Shown here: piece by piece, positions 6,463-13,811 of the stretch
Layout: every line of letters starts with the position of its first letter
Position numbering within the stretch: the stretch's first letter is position 1
From: Firmicutes bacterium AM55-24TS
GTDB taxonomy: Bacteria > Bacillota > Clostridia > UBA1381
Assembly: GCA_003460745.1 (NCBI GenBank)
Contig: QTVU01000048.1
Span: 1 to 19,558 of the forward strand
Direction of reading: 5' to 3'
DNA: 19,558 nt
Made by a program: the position numbers and the translations under genes
Notes under the pieces: generated by a model
The model's database searches: none
What the model saw: the letters and a program-made list of their open reading frames with translations, nothing else
Told to the model about the DNA's origin: nothing

Positions 6463-9058
6463 GGTAAATTTCAATGATGAAGGTGACATCATTGATACAT
6501 TGTCAGGGAAAATTCTGAAAGACACACCAGAAGAAAGGGTGCGTCAGCGATTTATCAATATCCTGCAATCGGATTATGGCTACCCCAAAAACATCATTGC
6601 AAGAGAGGTTCCTGTCCAACAGGGATCAAAAATTCTAAGTTCTGATGATGGTGCCGAAATTCGAGCTGACATTGTAGTCTATACATCTAAGAAAGCCTGT
6701 CTCGAAAGAGATCAGGGAAACATTTTGTTTGTAGTGGAATGTAAAAAGCCAAACGCAACAGAAGGCTATTCACAGTTGGTGTCTTACATTTTCAATACTT
6801 CTGCGGTTGGCGGTGTATGGACAAACGGAAATGGAATTAGCGTATATAAGAAAAAAACTGGCGGAGAAGTGGGGCTGGATGAAATTCTAACCCTCCCCCG
6901 TTATAGAGAAAACTGGTCTGGTTCGGATTCAATACCCAGTAAAAGTGAATTACCAAGACCTCACAATGTTCGTTTTCTTCTCTCGTCCTGTCATAACAAA
7001 TTGTATGGCAGAGGAATGGAAAACGAGGATTTTGACCTTGCTATGGATATGGTTAGAATCCTTCTTGCAAAAATTCAGGATGAAACAACGCCCGGCGAGT
7101 TTCCTCGTTTCTGGATAACCGAAAACGATTTTCAAACCGCCGAGGGAAGAAAGCATGCAGCTACGGAAATTCAAAAACTTTTTAGAGAATATGCAGATCA
7201 GTTTCCAGATGTTTTTGATGCACATGAGAAAATTCAAGTTGGTGATGATTGCATAGCAGAAGCGGTTGGCGTTCTAAAAAATTGGAGTTTAGCTGCGAGA
7301 AACGATGAAGCTGATGATTGGGATCTCATGGGAGAAACCTATGAGCAATTCACACATATCAACCTAAAGAGACAACAAGGACAGTTTTTTACAAATCGCC
7401 TTGTAATTGATATGATGGTAAAAATGCTTGACCCAGAAATTGGAGAACACACACTGGATCCAGCTGGCGGAAGTGGTGGATTTGCAACTGGAATTTTCAG
7501 GTATCTAAGAAGAAAGGTTCTTTCCAGAACAGCACCTAATTCGCCCTCAAGAGATCGTCAGTTGAATATCATCAAGGACAGCGTGTACCTTGTAGAAATA
7601 GCCGCCAGATTGGTTAAGATTGCGAAGTGTGCAATGTTGCTTACTGGTGATGGTCAATCTGGTATGACCCGTGGCAATTCTCTTGATTTGTATTCCAGAT
7701 TAGACCCATGGATTGTATCAAGATGTGCGAAAGGAAAGAGCAATGCCCCTTCTGTAATTGCCACAAACCCCCCGTTTTCTGGACAAAAAGTAGAATCTCA
7801 GATTTCAGATAGATCCATCTTGAAAAGCTATGCCTTTGGTCATAGTTTTAAGAAAAATGATGATGGTACTTTTGTTTTTTCCGGGAGTGACTCTGATATT
7901 TTGCCGCATCAAGCTCCGGAACTCTTATTTATCGAAAGATGTATCGACTGGCTGAAACCAGGCGGTCGAATGGGAATTGTTCTGCCGAAGGGGATTTTGG
8001 ACAATGTAAGCTATGAAGCCTACCGAGAATGGATTCTGGATAGATGTGAGTTATCTGGTATTGTTACGCTTCATAAAGACACATTTCAGCCAGACACGGG
8101 AGTAAGAACCTGTATTCTCTTTTTAAGAAAACCTGAAGATGGTGAAATGCCACGAGAAGATTACAATATCTTTATGGCAATGTCTCAGAGAATTGGACAG
8201 GACTCTAAAGGCAATTCTGTGTTTGTTTTGGACGGAAATGGTAATAGCACCGGCGTTCTGAATCATGATCTAAATGAAATTGCGGATGCGTATATTGACT
8301 TTTTATCTGGCAACGAACATCAGAAGTCCGAGTATATCTTTACCATTAAGAAAAGTGAAGTTAAAGACCATATTAACATCAATCCTCAACACTATTCGCC
8401 AAAGTTAAATGCTGCCTTAGATAGCGTCCTTGCTTTTGACAATAAAGATAATTGGGCAACAACAACGGTGGGACAGCTTGAAGCTGGCATCAGAATTTAT
8501 ATCGGTCCACGGTGGAATTCTGCCAGCATAAAGGTCGATAATCCAACCGACACATCAAACTTAGTTCCATACTTAACTGCCAATGCAGCACTGGAACTTA
8601 GGCGCTTTACAGTAAAATGGCTGGATGCAAGAAAAGCGAATCCACAGCAGAGACAGTGTATTGATATGCTAAAAATTCACGAAGGAGATATTTTAATATC
8701 TCGTTCAGGAACCATCGGTAAAGTAACCTATGCAACAAAGGATTTAGCTGAGAATTACATTGTCAGTGATGACCTTGTTCGTATTCGTGTCAAGGATGCA
8801 AATCTCAGGGCTTACTTGCTTGCTTATTTTACTTCTTCTACGGCATTGGCTCTCATGCTGTTGGACGAATACGGTTCTGTTCAGCAACACTTGCAACCTC
8901 GACACATTCAAGAAATGTTAATTCCTGTTCCGGATGATTGGAGTCTGGCACAAGATATGATAGATGCAGGAAATATGTTCATAAAAGCAATGGAGGATAT
9001 GTCGAAGGCAGACAGGAAAATCAGGACGCAGGGCTTTGACGCTCTCATAGCAGAATAA
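6449..9058 (+). CDS. Single-chain restriction-modification enzyme (nuclease, N6-adenine methylase, specificity region)
   Basis: 869 residues starting at ATG 6449 after AGGAGG. The N-terminal domain (about 20-160) resembles the HsdR N-terminal nuclease family, with a PD-(D/E)xK core: Asp74 in RADIVVY and Glu97-x-Lys99 in VVECKKP. A helical HsdM-like segment follows. The N6 methylase domain (about 300-570) has the AdoMet motif DPAGGSGGF at 337-345 and the catalytic NPPF at 440-443. The C-terminal 200 residues resemble one HsdS target-recognition repeat (GDILISRSGTIGKV, SVQQHLQPRHIQEMLIPVP). All parts of an RM system thus lie on one chain, as in type IIG enzymes, but with a type I-like methylase and no helicase. 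It should methylate adenine in its site and cut unmodified DNA. Lower GC than the neighbours marks it as cargo. It might instead be a methylase with an inactive nuclease domain. Confidence 0.85.
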   Translation: MELIEVNFNDEGDIIDTLSGKILKDTPEERVRQRFINILQSDYGYPKNIIAREVPVQQGSKILSSDDGAEIRADIVVYTSKKACLERDQGNILFVVECKKPNATEGYSQLVSYIFNTSAVGGVWTNGNGISVYKKKTGGEVGLDEILTLPRYRENWSGSDSIPSKSELPRPHNVRFLLSSCHNKLYGRGMENEDFDLAMDMVRILLAKIQDETTPGEFPRFWITENDFQTAEGRKHAATEIQKLFREYADQFPDVFDAHEKIQVGDDCIAEAVGVLKNWSLAARNDEADDWDLMGETYEQFTHINLKRQQGQFFTNRLVIDMMVKMLDPEIGEHTLDPAGGSGGFATGIFRYLRRKVLSRTAPNSPSRDRQLNIIKDSVYLVEIAARLVKIAKCAMLLTGDGQSGMTRGNSLDLYSRLDPWIVSRCAKGKSNAPSVIATNPPFSGQKVESQISDRSILKSYAFGHSFKKNDDGTFVFSGSDSDILPHQAPELLFIERCIDWLKPGGRMGIVLPKGILDNVSYEAYREWILDRCELSGIVTLHKDTFQPDTGVRTCILFLRKPEDGEMPREDYNIFMAMSQRIGQDSKGNSVFVLDGNGNSTGVLNHDLNEIADAYIDFLSGNEHQKSEYIFTIKKSEVKDHININPQHYSPKLNAALDSVLAFDNKDNWATTTVGQLEAGIRIYIGPRWNSASIKVDNPTDTSNLVPYLTANAALELRRFTVKWLDARKANPQQRQCIDMLKIHEGDILISRSGTIGKVTYATKDLAENYIVSDDLVRIRVKDANLRAYLLAYFTSSTALALMLLDEYGSVQQHLQPRHIQEMLIPVPDDWSLAQDMIDAGNMFIKAMEDMSKADRKIRTQGFDALIAE

Positions 9059-9080
9059 CTTTATAATGCCCAAGCCAAAG

Positions 9081-9115
9081 GCGATCAACCGTAAAAAGTT
9101 GGTCGCTTTTGTTTT
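9081..9115 (+). terminator. Intrinsic terminator after the RM gene
   Basis: GCGATCAAC (9081-9089) pairs with GTTGGTCGC (9098-9106), with one G-U pair, and TTTTGTTTT follows. It separates the cargo operon from the mobilization genes and argues against starting the next gene at ATG 9066. Confidence 0.75.
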
Positions 9116-9143
9116 GCCCATTATCAGAAAGGAGAAGTTGCCC

Positions 9144-9455
9144 ATGAGCGAAGAATTGGAAAAGCTGAGACACAAACAGTATGTTGCGGAGCGCAAGCTG
9201 ACCGCAGCTAAGCACAAGGAGAAGCGATTGCAGAGCGAGCTGAAACGGCTGACCAGAAGCGAGAGAACCCATCGGCTTTGCACTCGTGCCGGAATGTTGG
9301 AGACCTTTTTGAAAGAGCCGACCGTCCTGACCGATGAGGATGTGATGGAGCTGCTGACCTTCATCTTCCAGAGCGAAGCGATCCAAAAGAAGCTGAATCT
9401 GCTGATTGAGAGCCGGAGAGAAACGCAGGAAGCGGACGAGGGCGAAAACCCTTGA
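9144..9455 (+). CDS. DUF3847 protein
   Basis: A 103-residue charged helical protein with the DUF3847 signature (ELEKLRHKQYVAERKLTAAKH, LTRSERTHRLCTRAGMLE, VMELLTFIF). The ATG at 9144 has AAGGAGAAG 9 bases upstream; the earlier ATG 9066 lies before the RM terminator hairpin. Residues 1-45 should form a coiled coil. DUF3847 genes sit directly before the relaxase gene in many clostridial elements. By position the protein may be a relaxase accessory factor that helps at oriT, but no activity has been shown. It ends just before the candidate oriT. Confidence 0.8.
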   Translation: MSEELEKLRHKQYVAERKLTAAKHKEKRLQSELKRLTRSERTHRLCTRAGMLETFLKEPTVLTDEDVMELLTFIFQSEAIQKKLNLLIESRRETQEADEGENP

Positions 9456-9479
9456 CGGAGACAAGGGCGCAATTATACA
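9452..9479 (+). promoter_or_regulatory. Possible relaxase promoter within oriT
   Basis: TTGACG (9452-9457) and TATACA (9474-9479) are spaced by 16 bases. The first element overlaps the stop codon of the DUF3847 gene and the second lies in the bulge of the oriT hairpin. A relaxase bound at oriT would cover it, as in autoregulated mobilization operons. Confidence 0.4.
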
Positions 9480-9501
9480 CCACCTAAAGATGGTGATTGC
9501 G
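9462..9501 (-). other. Candidate origin of transfer (oriT) of MOBQ type
   Basis: On the minus strand the sequence reads TATAATTGCG|CCCTTG, close to the RSF1010/R1162-type nic region TAAGTGCG|CCCT; the predicted nick falls between 9468 and 9467. As in those origins, a hairpin lies directly 5' of the nic on the nicked strand: TGGTG (9491-9495) pairs with CACCA (9478-9482), flanked by ATTGCG (9496-9501) / CGCAAT (9468-9473) with a 4-base bulge. The relaxase gene starts 240 bases away. The match is by eye from known consensus sequences. Confidence 0.6.
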
Positions 9502-9568
9502 TTCTACCGAAAGCCCCTGCTGGGAGCTTGATGATTTCCGCAAAAGTCCCTTGCTTCAATCATCCAGA

Positions 9569-9647
9569 GGAAGCTACACTTCCCCTGCGCTGGCTTTGCC
9601 AGCTACCCCTTTGTGGACTTGCCGCCGAGGAACGATTGCAAGCAATC
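9569..9647 (+). repeat. Three small hairpins in the relaxase leader
   Basis: Three consecutive perfect short stems occur: GGAAG/CTTCC (9569-9573, 9579-9583), GCTGGC/GCCAGC (9589-9594, 9598-9603) and GATTGC/GCAATC (9634-9639, 9642-9647). GATTGC also occurs in the oriT hairpin (9495-9500). No convincing gene lies in 9502-9738, so this looks like a structured leader or an extended oriT region. Confidence 0.4.
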
Positions 9648-9680
9648 ATTCCCCGACAACAAGTGAATATCTCCCCACCC

Positions 9681-9710
9681 GACCGTACTGAAAAGTATCG
9701 GTCTTTTTTT
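9681..9710 (+). terminator. Terminator-like hairpin just before the relaxase gene
   Basis: GACCGTACT (9681-9689), loop GAAA, and AGTATCGGTC (9694-9703, one bulged base), followed by seven Ts. It lies between the oriT-region promoter and the relaxase ribosome site, so it could end leader transcription or act as an attenuator. Confidence 0.65.
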
Positions 9711-9738
9711 GTATCATCGAAAGGAGGTTCAACCCAAA

Positions 9739-11334
9739 ATGCCAGTACCACATTTGGAAATCCGCATCGTCCAGCGGAGCAAGGGCAGCTCTGCCGTTGC
9801 CGGAGCTGCCTACCAAGCCGGAGAGAAGCTGTTTTCCGAGTACGACCAGAAGATGAAAAACTATCTTTACAAGAAAGAGGTGGTTTACACAGAGGTCATG
9901 CTGCCCACCAATGCCCCACCCGGATATGCTGACCGAGCAACACTTTGGAACGCAGCTGAGGAAGTAGAAAAGCAATGGAACTCACAGCTTGCAAGGCGAT
10001 TTGTGGTTGCCTTACCAAGAGAAACCCCGACCGAAATGTATCCGCAGATGATGCAGGAATACTGCCGAGAGCATTTTGTGTCCAAGGGAATGTGCTGTGA
10101 CTTTGCAATCCATGACCCAGATCCTCCCGGACACAATCCCCATTGCCATATCATGCTGACCATGAGAGCCATTGATGAAAACGGAAAGTGGCTGCCCAAG
10201 AGCCGCAAGGTTTATGACCTTGATGAGAACGGAGAGCGTATCAGACTTCCCTCCGGCAACTGGAAAAGCCACAAGGAGGATACCGTTGATTGGAACGAGC
10301 AGTACCATGCCGAGGAATGGAGACACGGCTGGGAGCTTGTTCAGAACAAGTATCTGGAACTTGCCGGAAGTCCTGAGCGAGTGGATATGCGCTCTTATGA
10401 ACGGCAGGGACTGGATAAGATTCCGACCGTCCATATGGGAGCCGCCGTTTGCGCTCTGGAACGCAAGGGCATTGAAACCAACATCGGCAATCTCAACCGA
10501 GATATTAAAGCCGCCAACCGCATGATGAATGCCATCCGCAGCACCATCCGAAATCTGCGAAATTGGATTGCAGACATTATGGAAGCGACCAAGGAAGTCT
10601 TTGCAGAAACGGATGCACAAGCAAAGAACACTTCGCCCGATCTGGTTCTTCTGCTTCGTGACTATCTGAACTTACGAAAGGCAGAACGCAGCGACTGGTC
10701 AAGATACGGTCAGCAGAAAGGCACGACCGATGATTTGAAGGCAGTCTCCAAAGCCATCATCTATCTGAAAGAGCATGAGCTTTTCACGCTGGAAGATTTG
10801 GATGCAGCCCTGCAAGGAATGAGTGAGAAGTCCAAGGGCATCAACGCCGCCATGAAGAAAGCATCCGTTCGCATGAAGGTCATTACCGGCATTCAGAACG
10901 CCGTGGCAGACTGCCAGACCCACAAAGCGGTTCATGACAAGTATCTGAAAATCGGCTGGAAAGCACGACAGGCAGCGTTTGCGGAAAGCCACAAGGACGA
11001 GCTGGACAGCTTCAACAAAGCATTCCGCTATCTCAAAAAGCAGGGCGTGGATTTGAATGTCAATCTGGATTCCCTGCAAGCGGAGTACAGCAATCTGCAA
11101 GCGACCTACGCAGAGCTTGCCGGACAGCTTGCCGCCGCCAAGGAGGAATTGCAGCCGATGAAAGATATTCGCTATTGGGTCAGCAAAGTCCTCACACCGG
11201 AGCAGTCCGAGGTCGAGAAGAAGCCCGAACCGAAGCACTCCGTCACGGAGAAGATGAAGTTTCTGCAAGAGCAGAGCAGCAATCAGCAGGAGCAGAACCC
11301 CCCGCAACAGAAAAAACAGAATATGGAACTGTAA
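9739..11334 (+). CDS. MobA/MobL-family relaxase
   Basis: 531 residues. The ATG at 9739 has AAAGGAGG 11 bases upstream. The N-terminal relaxase domain (about 1-215) starts with PHLEIRIVQRSKGSSAVAGAAYQAGEKL, shows the hallmark FVVALPRE, and has the metal-binding histidines in GHNPHCHIML (His132, His135, His137) with His124 before them. A Tyr in the AAYQAG segment or nearby is the likely nucleophile. This is the MOBQ class, which fits the oriT found upstream. The remaining half is helical, with coiled coil around 440-490 (LQAEYSNLQATYAELAGQLAAAKEEL) and a Gln-rich tail. It should nick oriT, stay bound to the 5' end and be moved by a helper element's secretion system, as no transfer genes are encoded here. 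Confidence 0.93.
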   Translation: MPVPHLEIRIVQRSKGSSAVAGAAYQAGEKLFSEYDQKMKNYLYKKEVVYTEVMLPTNAPPGYADRATLWNAAEEVEKQWNSQLARRFVVALPRETPTEMYPQMMQEYCREHFVSKGMCCDFAIHDPDPPGHNPHCHIMLTMRAIDENGKWLPKSRKVYDLDENGERIRLPSGNWKSHKEDTVDWNEQYHAEEWRHGWELVQNKYLELAGSPERVDMRSYERQGLDKIPTVHMGAAVCALERKGIETNIGNLNRDIKAANRMMNAIRSTIRNLRNWIADIMEATKEVFAETDAQAKNTSPDLVLLLRDYLNLRKAERSDWSRYGQQKGTTDDLKAVSKAIIYLKEHELFTLEDLDAALQGMSEKSKGINAAMKKASVRMKVITGIQNAVADCQTHKAVHDKYLKIGWKARQAAFAESHKDELDSFNKAFRYLKKQGVDLNVNLDSLQAEYSNLQATYAELAGQLAAAKEELQPMKDIRYWVSKVLTPEQSEVEKKPEPKHSVTEKMKFLQEQSSNQQEQNPPQQKKQNMEL

Positions 11335-11378
11335 GGCACTTGCCGTTTTCATTGTGAAAATGTCAGGTGTCTTTTTTT
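11335..11378 (+). terminator. Likely intrinsic terminator after the relaxase gene
   Basis: The segment 11335-11351 (GGCACTTGCCGTTTTCA) folds on 11355-11371 (TGAAAATGTCAGGTGTC) with a three-base loop, three wobble pairs and one mismatch, followed by TTTTTTT. It begins immediately after the stop codon. Confidence 0.65.
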
Positions 11379-11398
11379 GTTCCCGAAAGGAAGATGCA

Positions 11399-12025
11399 AT
11401 GAATGTATTTGAAGCGGTCAAGCAGAACTTGACCACCCGACAGGCGGCAGAGCTGTACGGCATTCCGGTCAACCGTCATGGTATGGCAGTCTGCCTGTTT
11501 CACAATGACAAGGATCCCAGTATGAAGGTGGACAAGCGTTTCCATTGTTTCGCTTGCCAAGCGGACGGAGATGCAGTTGATTTTGTTTCCCGTCTGTTCG
11601 GACTGCCCAGCAAAGCCGCCGCTATGAAGCTGGCTGACGATTTCGGTATCAGCTACGACAACAGGCAGAAGCATCGAATCAAGCCCCATATCCGGGAGCC
11701 TACCCCGGAACAGAGATACCGCCAGGAAGAAAGCAGATGCTACAAGGTGCTGTCCGATTACTTCCATCATCTCAGGACATGGAAGCAGCAATACGCACCA
11801 AAGCAGCCGGAGGATGAATGGCATCCGCTGTTCGTGGAAGCACTGCAAAGAGAAAGCCATATCGAATATCTGCTGGATGTTCTTCTGTACGGCACAGCCG
11901 AGGAAAAGAAGGCTCTGGTTGCCGAGCAAAGAAAAGAGGTGATGAATCTTGAGCAACGATTTGCAGAACACCCAGACGAGCATGACCGTGGAAGCAGTCA
12001 GAGGAAGTCTGGACTCGACCGATAA
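11399..12025 (+). CDS. CHC2 zinc-finger DNA primase-like protein
   Basis: 208 residues from ATG 11399, with GAAAGGAAG upstream. The N-terminal CHC2 zinc-binding domain of DnaG-type primases covers about 8-90: Cys32-x2-His35 in VCLFHNDKDPS and Cys50-x2-Cys53 in FHCFACQADGDAVDF. No TOPRIM catalytic domain follows; the rest is helical and charged. It may therefore recognise template or partner and work with the next gene, as CHC2 and VapE-type proteins are often adjacent in mobile elements. Its last 77 bases overlap the VapE-like gene in another frame. Likely role: replication of the excised element. Confidence 0.85.
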   Translation: MNVFEAVKQNLTTRQAAELYGIPVNRHGMAVCLFHNDKDPSMKVDKRFHCFACQADGDAVDFVSRLFGLPSKAAAMKLADDFGISYDNRQKHRIKPHIREPTPEQRYRQEESRCYKVLSDYFHHLRTWKQQYAPKQPEDEWHPLFVEALQRESHIEYLLDVLLYGTAEEKKALVAEQRKEVMNLEQRFAEHPDEHDRGSSQRKSGLDR

Positions 12026-13310
12026 CGGAACGGTCAAAAACAGCATACGAAACTGTCTGACCGTATTTCAGAATGACCCGAAGCTGGAAGGAGCGATCCG
12101 CTACAATATCCTGACGGAGCGCATTGATATTGTGAAACCGCTCTGGTGGAGCAAGCCGACAACGACCTTGAACGATACGGACTTGAATTATCTGATGCTC
12201 TATCTGGAAGATCAGTACACACTGACCAGCGAAAAGAAAATCCAGAAAGCAATCTCCATTGTCGCTGACTGTAACAAGTACCACCCCATCCGTGACTATT
12301 TGAACGGTCTGGAATGGGACGGCACCGAGCGCATCCGCTGCGCCCTGCCCCATTTTCTCGGAGCAGAGGAAAGCGAGTTCACCTATGAATGTCTGCGGCT
12401 GTTCATGCTGTGCGCAATCAGCCGGGTGTTCAAGCCGGGAAGCAAGTTTGAAACCATGCTCTGTCTGGTCGGAGGACAAGGCGCAGGAAAGTCCACCTTC
12501 TTCCGGCTGCTGGCAATCAAAGACGAGTGGTTTTCCGATGACCTGAAACGGATTGACGATGACAATGTTTACCGCAAGATGCAGGGACATTGGATTATCG
12601 AAATGTCCGAGATGATTGCCACCGCCAATGCCAAAAGTATTGAGGATATTAAGTCCTTTATAAGCAGAGCCAAGGAAACCTATAAAGTGCCGTATGAAAC
12701 CCATCCGGCAGACCGATTGCGGCAATGCGTGTTCGGCGGCAGCTCCAATACGATGGACTTCCTGCCCCTTGACCGAAGCGGCAACCGAAGGTTCCTGCCC
12801 ATCATGGTACACCCGGAACGAGCCGAGGTTCATATTCTGGAAGATGAAGCCGCATCGAGGGCGTATATCGACCTGATGTGGGCAGAAGCAATGACCATCT
12901 ATCGGAGTGGTTCTTTTCATCTTACTCTCTCCAAGCAAATGAACAAGGAGCTGCGGGAGCTGCAAAAGCAGTTCATGCCGGAGGACACCAAGGCAGGGCT
13001 GATTCAGTCTTTCCTTGATGATTTCAACGGCACACAGGTCTGCTCCAAGCTGATCTATGCGGAAGCTCTGAACCATTCCTTTGACGAGCCGAAGCAATGG
13101 GAAATCCGAGAGATCAATGAAATCATGAACAACAGCATCGAGGGCTGGACAGCGTTTTCCAATCCCCGAATCTTTGCCAAGTACGGCAGACAGCGAGGTT
13201 GGGAGCGAGCTGCTTCCGGCAACGAGCAAGCAGCAACCGGCTCTGATTTGCCGGACGGTTTTTGTGCGGTGACCGAGGAAGAAGCCCGACAGATGGAGCT
13301 TCCCTTCTGA
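11949..13310 (+). CDS. VapE-like P-loop ATPase (virulence-associated E family)
   Basis: 453 residues. The start is taken as TTG 11949 because AGAGGTGA lies about 7 bases upstream; an ATG at 11982 lacks such a site. The N-terminal half contains NCLTVFQNDPKLEGAIRYN and DYLNGLEWDGTERI, typical of the family. The Walker A motif is GGQGAGKST at 175-183 and the likely Walker B segment is GHWIIEMSE. A further conserved stretch, VFGGSSN...RSGNRRFLPI, matches helicase-like replication proteins of phages and genomic islands. With the CHC2 protein it probably unwinds and primes the excised circle. The GTTGC cluster just downstream may be its origin. Confidence 0.9.
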   Translation: MSNDLQNTQTSMTVEAVRGSLDSTDNGTVKNSIRNCLTVFQNDPKLEGAIRYNILTERIDIVKPLWWSKPTTTLNDTDLNYLMLYLEDQYTLTSEKKIQKAISIVADCNKYHPIRDYLNGLEWDGTERIRCALPHFLGAEESEFTYECLRLFMLCAISRVFKPGSKFETMLCLVGGQGAGKSTFFRLLAIKDEWFSDDLKRIDDDNVYRKMQGHWIIEMSEMIATANAKSIEDIKSFISRAKETYKVPYETHPADRLRQCVFGGSSNTMDFLPLDRSGNRRFLPIMVHPERAEVHILEDEAASRAYIDLMWAEAMTIYRSGSFHLTLSKQMNKELRELQKQFMPEDTKAGLIQSFLDDFNGTQVCSKLIYAEALNHSFDEPKQWEIREINEIMNNSIEGWTAFSNPRIFAKYGRQRGWERAASGNEQAATGSDLPDGFCAVTEEEARQMELPF

Positions 13311-13322
13311 TAAACTGACCGT

Positions 13323-13516
13323 GTTGCCGAGCTGGTTGCTATCCCGTTGCCGACCCCGTTGCTGGGCTAATCCCTTAAATCTCTTTTATTTACAAGGATT
13401 TTAAGAAGCTTGACAACGAAAGCAACGGAGAAATAAAAGAAAAAAGCAAAAACAGTATAAGAGCCAGATAGGACTATGTTCGAGGTTTTTTGAAGCCCGT
13501 TGCCGGACTTCGTTGC
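13323..13516. repeat. GTTGC iteron cluster, candidate replication origin
   Basis: GTTGC occurs at 13323, 13335, 13346 and 13358, spaced 12, 11 and 12 bases, i.e. close to one helical turn. It recurs inverted at 13422-13426 and direct at 13499-13503 and 13512-13516, 13 bases apart. Several copies are followed by CGA. An AT-rich stretch (13374-13460) lies between the groups. The whole lies directly after the VapE-like gene in a 250-base gap with no gene. This is the usual layout of an iteron origin; function is inferred. Confidence 0.45.
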
Positions 13517-13541
13517 CGACACACACCCTGTCTGGCTTTTT
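13462..13541 (+). terminator. Wide-loop terminator-like hairpin before tnpW
   Basis: AGCCAGATAGG (13462-13472) pairs with CCTGTCTGGCT (13527-13537), with one G-U pair, followed by TTTTT. The 54-base loop contains two GTTGC copies, so it may be an attenuator or part of the origin rather than a plain terminator. Confidence 0.4.
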
Positions 13542-13561
13542 CCGTTTCAAGGAGGTATCGC

Positions 13562-13741
13562 ATGGCACAGAACAACAAAGCAGTCCAAACACCCAAAGCA
13601 AATCCGGCAGGCTCGTTCAGCATGAAAATGGGCAGCACCACCTATATCATCGGCGTTCATTTCAGCGCAGAGAGCAAGGACACCTTGGAGGACAAGATGA
13701 AGCGGCTGATGTGTGATGATGTGAAAGCGGATAATTTCTAA
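13562..13741 (+). CDS. tnpW: TnpW
   Basis: A 59-residue protein starting MAQNNKAVQTPKANPAGS after CAAGGAGG (spacing 7). The core GSTTYIIGVHFSAESKDTLEDKMKRLM is typical of TnpW, a small protein of Tn4451-like elements without a proven role. Its position as the last gene before the right end fits such elements. The recombinase lies at the opposite end, so on the excised circle tnpW and the recombinase would be neighbours. Confidence 0.85.
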   Translation: MAQNNKAVQTPKANPAGSFSMKMGSTTYIIGVHFSAESKDTLEDKMKRLMCDDVKADNF

Positions 13742-13793
13742 GGCGAAAATTGTATGCAACACTTCTGTTTTCTATCTTGACAGGAACGAGCCG

Positions 13794-13807
13794 AACGGCA
13801 CTGTTTT
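13794..13807 (-). repeat. Right terminal inverted repeat of the element (candidate att site)
   Basis: AACGGCACTGTTTT is the inverse of the left end at 2032-2045 with one mismatch. It lies 53 bases after tnpW and 4 bases before the stop codon of the leftward amidotransferase gene, so the host boundary is close to 13807. Confidence 0.55.
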
Positions 13808-13811
13808 AATA

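Larger units (their letters stand above)
2033..13807. mobile_element. Integrative mobilizable element with a serine recombinase and restriction-modification cargo
   Basis: Ends are inferred from an imperfect inverted repeat, AAAACAnTGCCGTT, at 2032-2045 and 13794-13807. Within it lie, in order, a large serine recombinase, tnpV, a CD1845-like gene, an RM cargo, DUF3847, oriT, a MobA/MobL relaxase, a CHC2 primase, vapE and tnpW. This gene set is known from clostridial mobilizable elements related to Tn4451 and from larger Tn1549-like elements. No coupling protein or type IV secretion gene is present, so it should be mobilizable, not self-transmissible. Its backbone is visibly richer in GC than the flanks. 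The right end lies 4 bases from the stop codon of the amidotransferase gene, so insertion spared that reading frame. Exact crossover bases are not determined. Confidence 0.75.

Noticed and set aside
9528..9932. 134-codon plus-strand open frame across the relaxase leader
   Set aside because: It runs through the terminator hairpin and into the relaxase gene in another frame, has no ribosome binding site, and its residues look non-coding.
11772..13229. 485-codon open frame on the minus strand opposite the VapE-like gene
   Set aside because: It lies entirely across two well-supported genes, has no ribosome site and looks like no family; high GC at third positions of the sense gene explains the open frame.
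13323..13516. CRISPR-like array
   Set aside because: The repeated unit is only five to seven bases with 11-13-base periodicity; there are no 25-40-base repeats and no cas genes.
13742..13811. tRNA gene 3' end as integration site
   Set aside because: No cloverleaf or CCA-end pattern is visible on either strand at either element end.
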